A DNA stretch of 64,000 bases from Muricea muricata. Lineage: Eukaryota; Cnidaria; Anthozoa; Malacalcyonacea; Plexauridae. Positions within the stretch are counted from its first letter, which is position 1. Each line of letters starts with the position of its first letter. The notes below the pieces were generated by a model, which was not told where the DNA came from, did no database searches, and saw nothing but the letters and a program-made list of their open reading frames with translations. Positions 19,899 through 32,686 of this stretch are shown here, piece by piece. The stretch is from NCBI GenBank assembly GCA_963855995.1, contig OY979721.1, forward strand, positions 372,001 through 436,000. The letters run 5' to 3'. The position numbers were made by a program, and so were the translations under genes.

Positions 19899-20028
19899 TA
19901 CCGTATTTAGCCCCCCGGAAGGGCTTATTCATTTCAGGACCTTTTAAGGGGGGGAGGCTTATTGGAGGGGGGTTTAATTGAGAGGCGGGACTTATTTGAG
20001 AGGGGGGCTAAAGAGAGAGATTGCGGTA
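19899..20028. mobile_element. ~130-bp G/C-run MITE with taccg…cggta ends
   Basis: Begins taccgtatttagcccccc and ends ggggggctaaagagag…gcggta, so the outer 5 bp and the 'tagccccc/gggggcta' blocks are inverted repeats. The interior contains repeated ggcttatt and gggggg segments. A TA target is possible. No ORF. Confidence 0.6.
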
Positions 20029-21944
20029 TGTCGCGAAAGCAAATCGCCCACACAAAAATCTTTGTCAAATGATCGCCTGTGGGAATAGGATTCACGGCCA
20101 AATTTCCACCCATTGCCAATTGCCCGCACCCTTACCCCCCGGGATTAATATTGATAAGCATCTTTGGGCTTCACTTTTTTATCACTCCAGATATATATAG
20201 AGCTCACTGGGTCGGTTACTTTAGGGGATCATGCGAGGAAATTTCATGGTACAATATGGTATACGGAGGGATCTCAAACTTTGTACATCTACAATCCCCA
20301 TAGCGCAAAATTAAAGCGCGAAACATTCATAAAATTAATTTGTCAATTTGGAACGAAAATATAAACAGTTTATATATAGAAAAATTTCAGTTGAAGGGGA
20401 ACTAACAAAATATATGTGAGTATATCTTAAGAGATTTACATATATATACTTGTAGTCGTATTTAGTATAACCTTACAATACTCTAGATGCTTCTAAAAGT
20501 ATTTATAAGTATGAGCATACAGAATGTGGTGTGCCCTCCCCCCTGAAACTAAAAATGACCCATGGGCCATGGAAACATAATATAATAAGTCAATGAGAAC
20601 ACGACAACACAGTGATTATTATTTAACAATTTACTCGTCGAGAAAAAGTCGATAGTCTCACTATGCCATCCTGCATTCATGATTAATCAGCTATGGGGTC
20701 ATGAAAAGGTTGTCCTCAAAAATGAAAATAGTTTTTCACCACTCAAGAATATTGTTCTCACCAAATTCTTGTGAACCTCCGCCAAATATCAGTTGGCGGG
20801 AGTTTCCTCAAACGGCCCCACGCCACAGATTTGTGGCGGTAGGCCTCTCAAATGCAGTCTGGGCTATATACAAGAACTAATTATAAACGTAATAAGTGAA
20901 AACGAGGTGTTTGTGAAGTCTAGCAAAACACCAGGTACAGTTGACCAGGTGCTCTGAAATTTTACGTTTTTTTCCCACAAGGTGCACTATTTTTTGGCCG
21001 AAAAAATCTTGGTGCACAGTTGCCATACTCTGCAGTCTAGGCTTCAAGATTGTCTTTTGGCTATCAGGGTCTGAAATAGTAATTTAAAAGCACAGGGAAT
21101 CGGTGAAAGCATTTATTCATCAATGGTTCACTTCCAATTACTTTATAGCACATAAATACAATTAACAGTTATATAATATATAATATCATAATTATATCAC
21201 ATCAACTTTCTCATGTAAATTTTTCTTTGCCCATTATAAGGCAATTTAATTCAGAGGCAAAAAGTCAAGAACATTTAATTGTTCTTTATTAGTTTTGCTG
21301 CCATCTTTGTTTTTAAGTTGTGATGTTTCACAGAAAGGCTGACAAATTTGCTGTCATTTATGACATATTTATAAATATATATAGAGTATTTATTAAGTTC
21401 CTTAGCTCATGCAATAAAATGAAAGTGAATTTGAAAATGTTGTGTTCGATCATATCACCATTATTTGTCTTCTGCCTACTCTAGAACATGGTTGATTTTC
21501 CTGGCTTGCAAATTTTTCAGCAGGAAATTTGACATACTTTCAGAAGTTATTTCCAACCCTGTGCTACATTGTACATTGTGCCATTGAGAGCTACAGTAAA
21601 ATATTGGCCCTTTCTTAGCAACTGATATGTACACATTTTGAATACTGTAAGGACCATTGCAGTAGATCAAATTTTGCAACTAAATTAAGAAGAATGAACC
21701 TGAGCAAACTATATATACAGTATATACACCATGATTTTTACTCAAAGATCATGTATACTATATGATTATCCTTTGAGTGTTTGTACAGTATTTTCAAATC
21801 ATAATACTTTCCAGGCTTTGGTGTAATATACCAGTTATAGATTGGTTTAATAATCGCGGGAACCACTGAGTATTTTAAATATACACAACAGCAACTCCGA
21901 ATAAATACATCATTATGATTCAACGTTTCAAAAATAAAGCCGAA

Positions 21945-21947
<3 letters not shown>
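20029..21947. other. Intergenic DNA with small hairpins
   Basis: No coding region supported; the short ORFs here lack recognisable domains. Two GC-rich 7-bp hairpins lie close together: ccgccaa/ttggcgg at about 20,777-20,798 and cgccaca/tgtggcg at about 20,821-20,838. The rest is AT-rich. Confidence 0.45.

Positions 21948-21948
<1 letters not shown>

Positions 21949-21999
<51 letters not shown>
21949..21999. repeat. (AT)n microsatellite 1
   Basis: About 25 uninterrupted AT dinucleotides. Confidence 0.98.
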
Positions 22000-22001
<2 letters not shown>

Positions 22002-22063
22002 GTGCTAGTTTTGGTTAGCGAAATACAAAAGAGTGCTCAATGACATATAGACAGAGCGAAATG

Positions 22064-22170
22064 TATAATTGTGCAAAATACCTCAAAAACTTACCACTAC
22101 AGTCTGTTTCATCCAAAGAGCCCTTTGGATGAAACAGACTGTAGTGGTAAGTTTTTGAGGTATTTTGCAC

Positions 22171-22177
<7 letters not shown>
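22064..22177. repeat. Perfect palindrome: 55-bp arms, 4-nt loop
   Basis: The left arm 22,064-22,118 is the exact reverse complement of the right arm 22,123-22,177, with only agcc between them. The arms contain ccactacagtctgtttcatcc. The right arm runs straight into a long (AT)n tract. Such a near-loopless, mismatch-free hairpin indicates recent formation (fold-back replication or element insertion) or an assembly artefact. Confidence 0.95.
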
Positions 22178-22265
<88 letters not shown>

Positions 22266-22282
22266 TATATATATATACATAT
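22173..22282. repeat. (AT)n microsatellite 2
   Basis: About 105 bp of AT dinucleotides with two minor interruptions near the end, abutting the palindrome. IYIY-type ORFs across it are artefacts. Confidence 0.97.
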
Positions 22283-22824
22283 AAAATTTTGTTGTGGAAA
22301 CGATCAAGATGGAATAAAGGATATCATTAAATAACACTCATTCTGCACAAACCTTTTTGCTTTTATTAGAAGCTCCTCAGGTGCTGAATACTTAGTTAGA
22401 AGTGTTTGGATATCCTATTTACAATGTGTAGTATTTCACCACTATGTCACTACACGTGTGGTCTTAGGTTACTGCTAATTATTTACATAAATATTTCACA
22501 CAAACCTCTAGTTATATAAAAAAAATGTCTTACACAAAGTTGTTATAGTTCTAGTTATATGGAAATATCTTACACAAAGTTGATATTTAACATGAATTTA
22601 AGTCCAGTTGGAGTATAGTAATAATGTCTCTTTCCTTCGACTCTCTTATTAGGCGGCTTGAATGAGTGACGAATCGTTGCCTGACGATCGCTTTATAGCG
22701 TGAAACTCGGAGTAGCACAGCAGGTCTACGAAATAAATAAATATATCCGCTCTACTAGTAATGGTATTGAGCGCTCTAAAATCATTGACAAGTCTCGTAA
22801 CCATTCTGGTACAGTTAATTCCTG

Positions 22825-22825
<1 letters not shown>
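22283..22825. other. Unassigned segment between microsatellites, possible retroelement terminus
   Basis: No coding region. On the + strand CTGACGA (22,681-22,687) is followed by cgct-ttat-agcg and then GAAAC (22,702-22,706). On the - strand a similar CTGAGGA-gctt…aagc motif lies near 22,362-22,383. CUGANGA…GAAA is the core of hammerhead ribozymes, which are known in Penelope-like elements. Stems I and III are not convincing here, so this is only a possibility. Confidence 0.3.

Positions 22826-22871
<46 letters not shown>
22826..22871. repeat. (AT)n microsatellite 3
   Basis: About 22 AT dinucleotides, 87 bp before the satellite array begins. Confidence 0.97.
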
Positions 22872-22875
<4 letters not shown>

Positions 22876-25800
22876 AAAGATATCTTATGAAAAGTAACAA
22901 GTTTTTGCTGCTGTTCCTACCCTGGGTTTCACGCACTAGGGGATCATAAGGCGACTGATTATGAACTTTAACCAATTTTTAGTTAATTTTAACACAAAAT
23001 ATATGCAATTACTGTAGCAAGATTTGAACCAATCTAATTGGTAACTCAGACCAAAGCCAGTACCACTGGACCACTCGTTCATGCTTGGGTAACAGAGTGT
23101 AAATTATGGACTTTAACCAATTTCTAGTTAATTTTAAGACAAAATATATGCAATTGTTGTAGCAAAATTTGAACCAGTCTAACTGCTAACTCAGACCAGT
23201 GCCAGCAGCTACTACCACTAGACGACTCGTTCATGTTTGAGTAACAGACTGTAAATTATGGACTTCAACCAATTTCTACCTAATTTTAAGACAAAGTATA
23301 TGAAATTACGGCAGCGAGATTTGAACCAGTCTAGTTGGTAACTAAGACCAAAGCCAGTACCACTAGACCACTTATTCATGCTTGAATAACAAATGTAAAT
23401 TATGGACTTTAACCAATTTCTAGTTAATTTCAAGACAAAATATATGCAATTGATTGTAGCAAAATTTGAACCAGTCTAATTGCTAACTCAGACCAACACC
23501 AGCAGCTACTACCACTAGACCACTCGTTCATGCTTGGACAACAAAATGTAAATTATGGACTTTAACCAATTTCTAGTTAATTTCAAGATAAAATGTAACC
23601 AATTAGCTATTGTAGAAAGATTTGAACCAGTCTAATTGGTAACTAAGACCAAAGCCAGCACCACTAGACCACTCGTTCATGCTTGGGTAACAACATGTAA
23701 ATTATGGACTTTAACCAATTTCTACCTAATTTTAAGACAAAATACATGCAATTACGGCAGCGAGATTTGAACCAGTCTAGTTGGTAACTAAGACCAAAGC
23801 CAGTACCACTAGACCACTTATTCATGCTTGAATAACAAATGTAAATTATGGACTTTAACCAATTTCTAGTTAATTTCAAGACAAAATATATGCAATTGAT
23901 TGTAGCAAAATTTGAACCAGTCTAATTGCTAACTCAGACAACACCAGCAGCTACTACCACTAGACCACTCGTTCATGCTTGGACAACAAAATGTAAATTA
24001 TGGACTTTAACCAATTTCTAGTTAATTTCAAGATAAAATGTAACCAATTAGCTACTGTAGCAAGATTTGAACCAGTCTAATTGGTAACTAAGACCGAAGC
24101 CAGCACCACTAGACCACTCGTTCACGCTTGGGTAACAAAATGTAAATTATGGACTTTAACCAATTTCTACCTAATTTTAAGACAAAGTACATGCAATTAT
24201 GGCAACGAGATTTGAACCAGTCTAATTGGTAAGTAAGACTAAAGCCAGTACCACTAGACCACTCGTTCATGCTTGAATAACAAAATGTAAATTATAGACT
24301 TTAACCAATTTCTAGTTAATTTCAAGACAAAATGTATGCAATTAGCTACTGTAGCAAGATTTGAACCAGTCTAATTGGTATCTCAGACCAAAGCCAGTAC
24401 CACTAGACCACTCGTTCATGCTTGAGTAACAGAATGTAAATTATGGACTTTAACCAATCTCTAGTTAATTTTAAGACAAAATATATGCAATTGACTGTAG
24501 CAAGAATTGAACCAGTCTAATTGCTAACTCAGACCAGACCCAGTACCACTAGACCACTCGTTCATGCTTGAGTAACAGAATGTAAATTATGGACTTTAAC
24601 CAATCTCTAGTTAATTTTAAGACAAAATATATGCAATTGACTGTAGCAAGATTTAATCCAGTCTAGTTGAAAACTCCGACCAAAGCCAGTAGTACCACTA
24701 GACCACTCGTTCATGCTTGGGTAGAAGAATGTAAATTATGGACTTTAACCAATTTTTAGTTAATTTTAAGACAAAATATATGCAATTACTGGAGAAAGAT
24801 TTCAACCAGTTTAAGACCAAAGACAGTACCACTAGGCCACTCGTTCAAGCTTGGGTAATAGAATGTAAATTATGGACTATAACCAATTTCTAGTTAATTC
24901 TAAGACAAAATATATGCAATTAGCTACTGTGGCAAGAATTGAACCGGTCCAATTGGTAACTAAGACCAAAGCCAGTACCACTAGACCACTCGTTCATGCT
25001 TGAGTAACAGAATGTAAATTATGGACTTTATCCAATTTCTAGTTAATTTTAAGACAAAACATATGCAATTGACTGTAGCGAGATTTGAACCAGTCTAATA
25101 GGCAACTCTGAACAAAGCCAGTAGTACCACTAGACCACTCGTTCATGCTTGGGTAGAAAAATGTAAATTATGGACTTTAACCAATTTTTAGTTAACTTTA
25201 AGACAAAATATATGCAATTACTGTAGCAAGATTTGAACCAGTTTAATTGGTAACTCAGACCAAAGCCAGTAGTACCACTAGACCACTGGTTCATGCTTGG
25301 GTAGAAGAATGTAAATTATGGACTTTAACCAATTTTTAGTTAATTTTAAGACAAAATATATGCAAATACTGTAGAAAGATTTCAACCAGTTTAAGACCAA
25401 AGACAGTACCACTAGACCACTCGTTCAAGCTTGGGTAATAGAATGTAAATTATGGACTATAACCAATTTCTAGTTAATTCTAAGACAAAATATATGCAAT
25501 TAGCTACTGTGGCAAGAATTGAACCGGTCCAATTGGTAACTCAGACCAAAGCCAGTACCACTAGACCACTCGTTCATGCTTGAGTAACAGAATGTAAATT
25601 ATGGACTTTATCCAATTTCTAGTTAATTTTAAGACAAAACATATGCAATTGACTGTAGCGAGATTTGAACCAGTCTAATAGGCAACTCTGAACAAAGCCA
25701 GTAGTACCACTAGACCACTCGTTCATGCTTGGGTAGAAAAATGTAAATTATGGACTTTAACCAATTTTTAGTTAACTTTAAGACAAAATATATGCAATTA

Positions 25801-27587
25801 CTGTAGCAAGATTTGAACCAGTTTAATTGGTAACTCAGACCAAAGCCAGTAGTACCACTAGACCACTGGTTCATGCTTGGGTAGAAGAATGTAAATTATG
25901 GACTTTAACCAATTTTTAGTTAATTCTAAGACAAAATATATGCAATTAGCTACTGTAGCAAGAATTGAACCAGTCTAATTGCTAACTCAGACCAAAGCCA
26001 GTACCACTAGACCACTCGTTCATGCTTGGGTAACAGAGTGTAAATTATGGACTTTAACCAATTTCTAGTTAATTTTAAGACAAAATATATGCAATTGATT
26101 GTAGCAAAATTTGAACCAGTCTAACTGCTAACTCAGACCAGTGCCAGCAGCTACTACCACTAGACCACTCGTTCATGTTTGAGTAACAGACTGTAAATTA
26201 TGGACTTCAACCAATTTCTACCTAATTTTAAGACAAAGTATATGCAATTACGGCAGCGAGATTTGAACCAGTCTAGTTGGTAACTAAGACCAAAGCCAGT
26301 ACCACTAGACCACTTATTCATGCTTGAATAACAAATGTAAATTATGGACTTTAACCAATTTCTAGTTAATTTCAAGACAAAATATATGCAATTGATTGTA
26401 GCAAAATTTGAACCAGTCTAATTGCTAACTCAGACCAACACCAGCAGCTACTACCACTAGACCACTCGTTCATGCTTGGACAACAAAATGTAAATTATGG
26501 ACTTTAACCAATTTCTAGTTAATTTCAAGATAAAATGTAACCAATTAGCTACTGTAGCAAGATTTGAACCAGTCTAATTGGTAACTAAGACCAAAGCCAG
26601 CACCACTAGACCACTCGTTCATGCTTGGGTAACAAAATGTAAATTATGGACTTTAACCAATTTCTACCTAATTTTAAAACAAAATACATGCAATTATGGC
26701 AACGAGATTTGAACCAGTCTAATTGGTAAGTAAGACTAAAGCCAGTACCACTAGACCACTCGTTCATGCTTGAAAAACAAAATGTAAATTATAGACTTTA
26801 ACCAATTTCTAGTTAATTTCAAGACAAAATGTATGCAATTAGCTACTGTAGCAAGATTTGAACCAGTCTATTTGGTATCTCAGACCAAAGCCAGTACCAC
26901 TACACCACTCGTTCATGCTTGGGTAACAGAGTGTAAATTATGGACTTTAACCAATTTCTAGTTAATTTTAAGACAAAATATATGCAATTGATTGTAGCAA
27001 AATTTGAACCAGTCTAACTGCTAACTCAGACCAGTGCCAGCAGCTACTACCACTAGACCACTCGTTCATGTTTTAGTAACAGACTGTAAATTATGGACTT
27101 CAACCAATTTCTACCTAATTTTAAGACAAAGTATATGCATTTACGGCAGCGAGATTTGAACCAGTCTAGTTGGTAACTAAGACCAAAGCCAGTACCACTA
27201 GACCACTTATTCATACTTGAATAACAAACGTAAATTATGGACTTTAACCAATTTCTAGTTAATTTCAAGACAAAATATATGCAATTGATTGTAGCAAAAT
27301 TTGAACCAGTCTAATTGCTAACTCAGACCAACACCAGCAGCTACTACCACTAGACCACTCGTTCATGCTTGGACAACAAAATGTAAATTATGGACTTTAA
27401 CCAATTTCTAGTTAATTTCAAGATAAAATGTAACCAATTAGCTACTGTAGCAAGATTTGAACCAGTCTAATTGGTAACTAAGACCAAAGCCAGCACCACT
27501 AGACCACTCGTTCATGCTTGGGTAACAAAATGTAAATTATGGACTTTAACCAATTTCTACCCAATTTTAAGACAAAATACATGCAAT

Positions 27588-27658
27588 TATGGCAACGAGA
27601 TTTGAACCAGTCTAATTGGTAACTAAGACCAAAGCCAGCACCACTAGACCACTCGTTC
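27588..27658 (-). ncRNA. Representative tRNA-like monomer with near-complete cloverleaf (pseudo-tRNA)
   Basis: Read on the - strand from 27,658: GAACGAG, then TG, D stem GTC/GGC around a 10-nt loop, and one T. Next comes anticodon stem TTGGT/ACCAA (27,632-27,628 and 27,620-27,616) around the 7-nt loop CTTAGTT. A 4-nt variable region follows, then T stem ACTGG/CTCGT around TTCAAAT. The loop keeps U33; positions 34-36 read TAG. The T stem has one mismatch and one G-U pair. The 7 nt after the T stem do not pair with GAACGAG, so there is no acceptor stem; GAACGAG can instead pair with the T-stem 3' strand (CTCGTTG, 6 of 7). The A box is at 27,651-27,641, the B box at 27,608-27,598 and TTTT at 27,577-27,574. 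Other monomers read CTGAGTT in the loop. Whether it is transcribed is unknown. Confidence 0.6.
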
Positions 27659-28704
27659 ATGCTTCGGTAACAAAATGTAAATTATGGACTTTAACCAATT
27701 TCTACCTAATTTTAAGACAAAATACATGCAATTATGGCAACGAGATTTGAACCAGTCTAATTGGTAAGTAAGACTAAAGCCAGTACCACTAGACCACTCG
27801 TTCATGCTTGAATAACAAAATGTAAATTATAGACTTTAACCAATTTCTAGTTAACTTCAAGACAAAATGTATGCAATTAGCTACTGTAGCAAGATTTGAA
27901 CCAGTCTATTTGGTATCTCAGACCAAAGCCAGTACCACCACTACACCACTCGTTCATGCTTGAGTAACAGAATGTAAATTATGGACTTTAACCAATCTCT
28001 AGTTAATTTTAAGACAAAATATATGCAATTGACTGTAGCAAGATTTGAACCAGTCTAATTGGTATCTCAGACCAAAAGCATGTCCAATACACCACTCGTT
28101 CATGCTTGAGTAACAGAATGTAAATTATGGACTTTAACCAATCTCTAGTTAATTTTAAGACAAAATATATGCAATTGACTGTAGCAAGAATTGAACCAGT
28201 CTAATTGCTAACTCAGACCAGACCCAGTACCACTAGACCACTCGTTCATGCTTGAGTAACAGAATGTAAATTATGGACTTTAACCAATCTCTAGTTAATT
28301 TTAAGACAAAATATATGCAATTGACTGTAGCAAGATTTAATCCAGTCTAGTTGACAACTCCGACCAAAGCCAGTAGTACCACTAGACCACTCGTTCATGC
28401 TTGGGTAGAAGAATGTAAATTATGGACTTTAACCAATTTTTAGTTAATTTTAAGACAAAATATATGCAATTACTGAAGAAAGATTTCAATCAGTTTAAGA
28501 CCAAAGACAGTACCACTAGACCACTCGTTCAAGCTTGGGTAATAGAATGTAAATTATGGACTATAACCAATTTCTAGTTAATTTTAAGACAAAATATATG
28601 CAATTAACTACTGTAGCAAGAATTGAACCAGTCTAATTAGTAACTCAGACCAAAGCCAGTACCACTAGACCACTCGTTCATGCTTGAGTAACAGAATGTA
28701 AATT

Positions 28705-28745
28705 ATGGACTTTATCCAATTCAGTAGTACCACTAGACCACTCCT
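28705..28745. repeat. Truncated monomer lacking the B-box half (first of a recurrent class)
   Basis: Here ggactttatccaatt jumps directly to cagtagtaccactag, removing the B box and anticodon-like arm but keeping the A box. The same junction recurs near 38,015, 41,852, 44,130, 46,822, 49,098, 50,190, 52,468, 54,748, 55,976, 56,625, 58,898 and 61,175. It was therefore made once and spread with the higher-order duplications. Confidence 0.75.
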
Positions 28746-31700
28746 TCATGCTTGGCTAATAGAATGTAAATTATGGACTTTAACCAATTGCTAGTTAATT
28801 CTAAGACAAAATATATGCAATTAGCTACTGTAGCAAGAATTGAACCAGTCTAATTGCTAACTCAGACCAAAGCCAGTACCACTAGACCACTCGTTTATGC
28901 TTGAGTAACAGAATGTAAATTATGGACTTCAACCAATTTCTATCTAATTTTAAGACAAAATATATGCAATTAGCTACTGTAGCAAGAATTGAACCAGTCT
29001 AATTGGCAACTCCGACCAAAGCCAGTAGTACCACTAGACCACTCGTTCATGCTTGGGTAGAAAAATGTAAATTATGGACTTTAACCAATTTTTAGTTAAT
29101 TTTAAGACAAAATAAATGCAATTACTGTAGCAAGATTTGAATCAGTTTAACTGGTAACTCAGACCAAAGCCAGTACCACTAGACCACTCATTCAGGCTTG
29201 AGTAACAGAATGTAAATTATGGACTTTAACCAATCTCTAGTTAATTTTAAGACAAAATATATGCAATTGACTGTAGCAAGATTTAATCCAGTCTAGTTGA
29301 TAACTCAGACCAAAGCCAGTAGTACCACTAGACCACTGGTTCATGCTTGGGTAGAAGAATGTAAATTATGGACTTTAACCAATTTTTAGTTAATTTTAAG
29401 ACAAAATATATGCAATTACTGTAGAAAGATTTAAACCAGTTTAAGACCAAAGCCAGTGCCACTAGACCACTCGTTTATGCTTGAGTAACAGAATGTAAAT
29501 TATCGACTTTATCCAATTTCTAGTTAATTTTAAGACAAGACATATGCAATTGACTGTAGCGAGATTTGAACCAGTCTGATTGGCAACTCCGACCAAAGCC
29601 AGTAGTACCACTAGACCACTCGTTCATGCTTGGGTAGAAGAATGTAAATTATGGACTTTAACCAATTTTTAGTTAATTTTAAGACAAAGTAAATGCAATT
29701 ACTGTAGCAAGATTTGAACCAGTTTAATTGAAACTCAGACCAAAGCCAGTACCACTAGACCACTCATTCAAGCTTGAGTAACAGAATGTAAATTATGGAC
29801 TTTAACCAATTTCTAGTTAATTTCAAGACAAAATGTATGCAATTAGCTACTGTAGCAAGATTTGAACCAGTCTAATTGGTAACTCAGACCAAAGCCACTA
29901 CCACTACACCACTCGTTCATGCTTGGGTAGAGGAATGTAAATTATGGACTTTAACCAATTTCTACCTAATTTGAAGACAAAATATGTGCAATTACTGTAG
30001 CAAGAATTGAACCAGTCTAATTGCTAACTCAGACCAGAGCCAGTACCACTAGACCACTCGTTCATGCTTGAGTAACAGAATGTAAATTATGGACTTTAAC
30101 CAATCTCTAGTTAATTTTAAGACAAAATATATGCAATTTACTGTAGCAAGATTTAATCCAGTCTAGTTGACAACTCAGACCAAAGCCAGTAGTACCACTA
30201 GACCACTGGTTCATGCTTGGGTAGAGGAATGTAAATTATGGACTTTAACCAATTTTTAGTTAATTTTAAGACAAAATATATGCAATTACTGAAGAAAGAT
30301 TTCAACCAGTTTAAGACCAAAGCCAGTACCACTAGACCACTCGTTCATGCTTGAGTAACAGAATGTAAATTATGGACTTTATCCAATTTCTAGTTAATTT
30401 TAAGACAAAACATATGCAATTCACAGTAGCGAGATTTGAACCAGTCTAATAAACAACTCTGACCAAAGCCAGTAGTACCACTAGACCACTCGTTCATGCT
30501 TGGGTAGAAAAATGTAAATTATGGACTTTAACCAATTTTTAGTTAACTTTAAGACAAAATATATGCAATTACTGTAGCAAGATTTGAACCAGTTTAATTG
30601 GTAACTCAGACCAAAGCCAGTAGTACCACTAGACCACTGGTTCATGCTTGGGTAGAAGAATGTAAATTATGGACTTTAACCAATTTTTAGTTAATTTTAA
30701 GACAAAATATATGCAAATACTGTAGAAAGATTTCAACCAGTTTAAGACCATAGCCAGTAGTACCACTAGACCACTCGTTCATGCTTGGCTAATAGAATGT
30801 AAATTATGGACTTTAACCAATTTCTAGTTAATTCTAAGACAAAATATATGCAATTAGCTACTGTAGCAAAAATTGAACCAGTCTAATTGCTAACTCAGAC
30901 CAAAGCCAGTACCACTAGACCACTCGTTCATGCTTGAGTAACCGAATGTAAATTATGGACTTCAACCAATTTCTACCTAATTTTAAGAAAAAACATATGC
31001 AATTGACTGTAGCGAGATTTGAACCAGTCTAATAGGTAACTCAGACCAAAGCCAGTACCACTAGACCACTCGTTTATGCTTGAGTAACAGAATGTAAATT
31101 ATGGACTTTAACCAATCTCTAGTTAATTTTAAGACAAAATATATGCAATTGACTGTAGCAAGATTTAATCCAGTCTAGTTGACAACTCCGACCAAAGCCA
31201 GTAGTACCACTAGACCACTCGTTCATGCTTGGGTAGAAGAATGTAAATAATGGACTTTAACCAATTTTTAGTTAATTTTAAGACAAAATATATGCAATTA
31301 CTGGAGAAAGATTTCAACCAGTTTAAGACCAAAGACAGTACCACTAGACCACTCGTTCAAGCTTGGGTAATAGAATGTAAATTATGGACTATAACCAATT
31401 TCTAGTTAATTCTAAGACAAAATATATGCAATTAGCTACTGTGGCAAGAATTGAACCGGTCCAATTGGTAACTCAGACCAAAGCCAGTACCACTAGACCA
31501 CTCGTTCATGCTTGAGTAACAGAATGTAAATTATGGACTTTATCCAATTTCTAGTTAATTTTAAGACAAAACATATGCAATTGACTGTAGCGAGATTTGA
31601 ACCAGTCTAATAGGCAACTCTGACCAAAGCCAGTAGTACCACTAGACCACTCGTTCATGCTTGGGTAGAAAAATGTAAATTATGGACTTTAACCAATTTT

Positions 31701-32686
31701 TAGTTAACTTTAAGACAAAATATATGCAATTACTGTAGCAAGATTTAAACCAGTTTAATTGGTAACTCAGACCAAAGCCAGTAGTACCACTAGACCACTG
31801 GTTCATGCTTGGGTAGAAGAATGTAAATTATGGACTTTAACCAATTTTTAGTTAATTTTAAGACAAAATATATGCAAATACTGTAGAAAGATTTCAACCA
31901 GTTTAAGACCATAGCCAGTAGTACCACTAGACCACTCGTTCATGCTTGGCTAATAGAATGTAAATTATGGACTTTAACCAATTTCTAGTTAATTCTAAGA
32001 CAAAATATATGCAATTAGCTACTGTAGCAAGAATTGAACCAGTCTAATTGGTATCTCAGACCAAAGCCAGTACCACTCCACCACTCGTTCATGCTTGAGT
32101 AACAGAATGTAAATTATGGACTTTAACCAATCTCTAGTTAATTTTAAGACAAAATATATGCAATTGACTGTAGCAAGAATTGAACCCGTCTAATTGCTAA
32201 CTCAGACCCGACCCAGTACCACTAGACCACTCGTTCATGCTTGAGTAACAAAATGTAAATTATGGACTTTAACCAATCTCTAGTTAATTTTAAGACAAAA
32301 TATATGCAATTGACTGTAGAAAGATTTAATCCAGTCTAGTTGACAACTCCGACCAAAGCCAGTAGTACCACTAGACCACTGGTTCATGCTTGGGTAGAAG
32401 AATGTAAATTATGGACTTTAACCAATTTTTAGTTAATTTTAAGACAAAATATATGCAATTACTGAAGAAAGATTTCAACCAGTTTAAGACCAAAGACAGT
32501 ACCACTAGACCACTCGTTCAAGCTTGGGTACTAGAATGTAAATTATGGACTATAACCAATTTCTAGTTAATTTTAAGACAAAATATATGCAATTAACTAC
32601 TGTAGCAAGAATTGAACCAGTCTAATTAGTAACTCAGACCAAATCAAGTACCACTAGACCACTCGTTCATGCTTGAGTAACAGAAT

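Larger units (their letters stand above)
23395..32686. repeat. Higher-order block A, copy 1 (9,292-bp offset)
   Basis: Matched landmarks (for example ccagcagct at 23,499 and 32,791) show the whole block is repeated at +9,292 bp, about 63 monomers. Inside it are smaller duplications of 893 bp (26,160 against 27,053) and ~580 bp (25,021 against 25,601). Confidence 0.85.

Noticed and set aside
22071..22949. ORFs encoding IYIYIY runs
   Set aside because: They are translations of (AT)n microsatellites.
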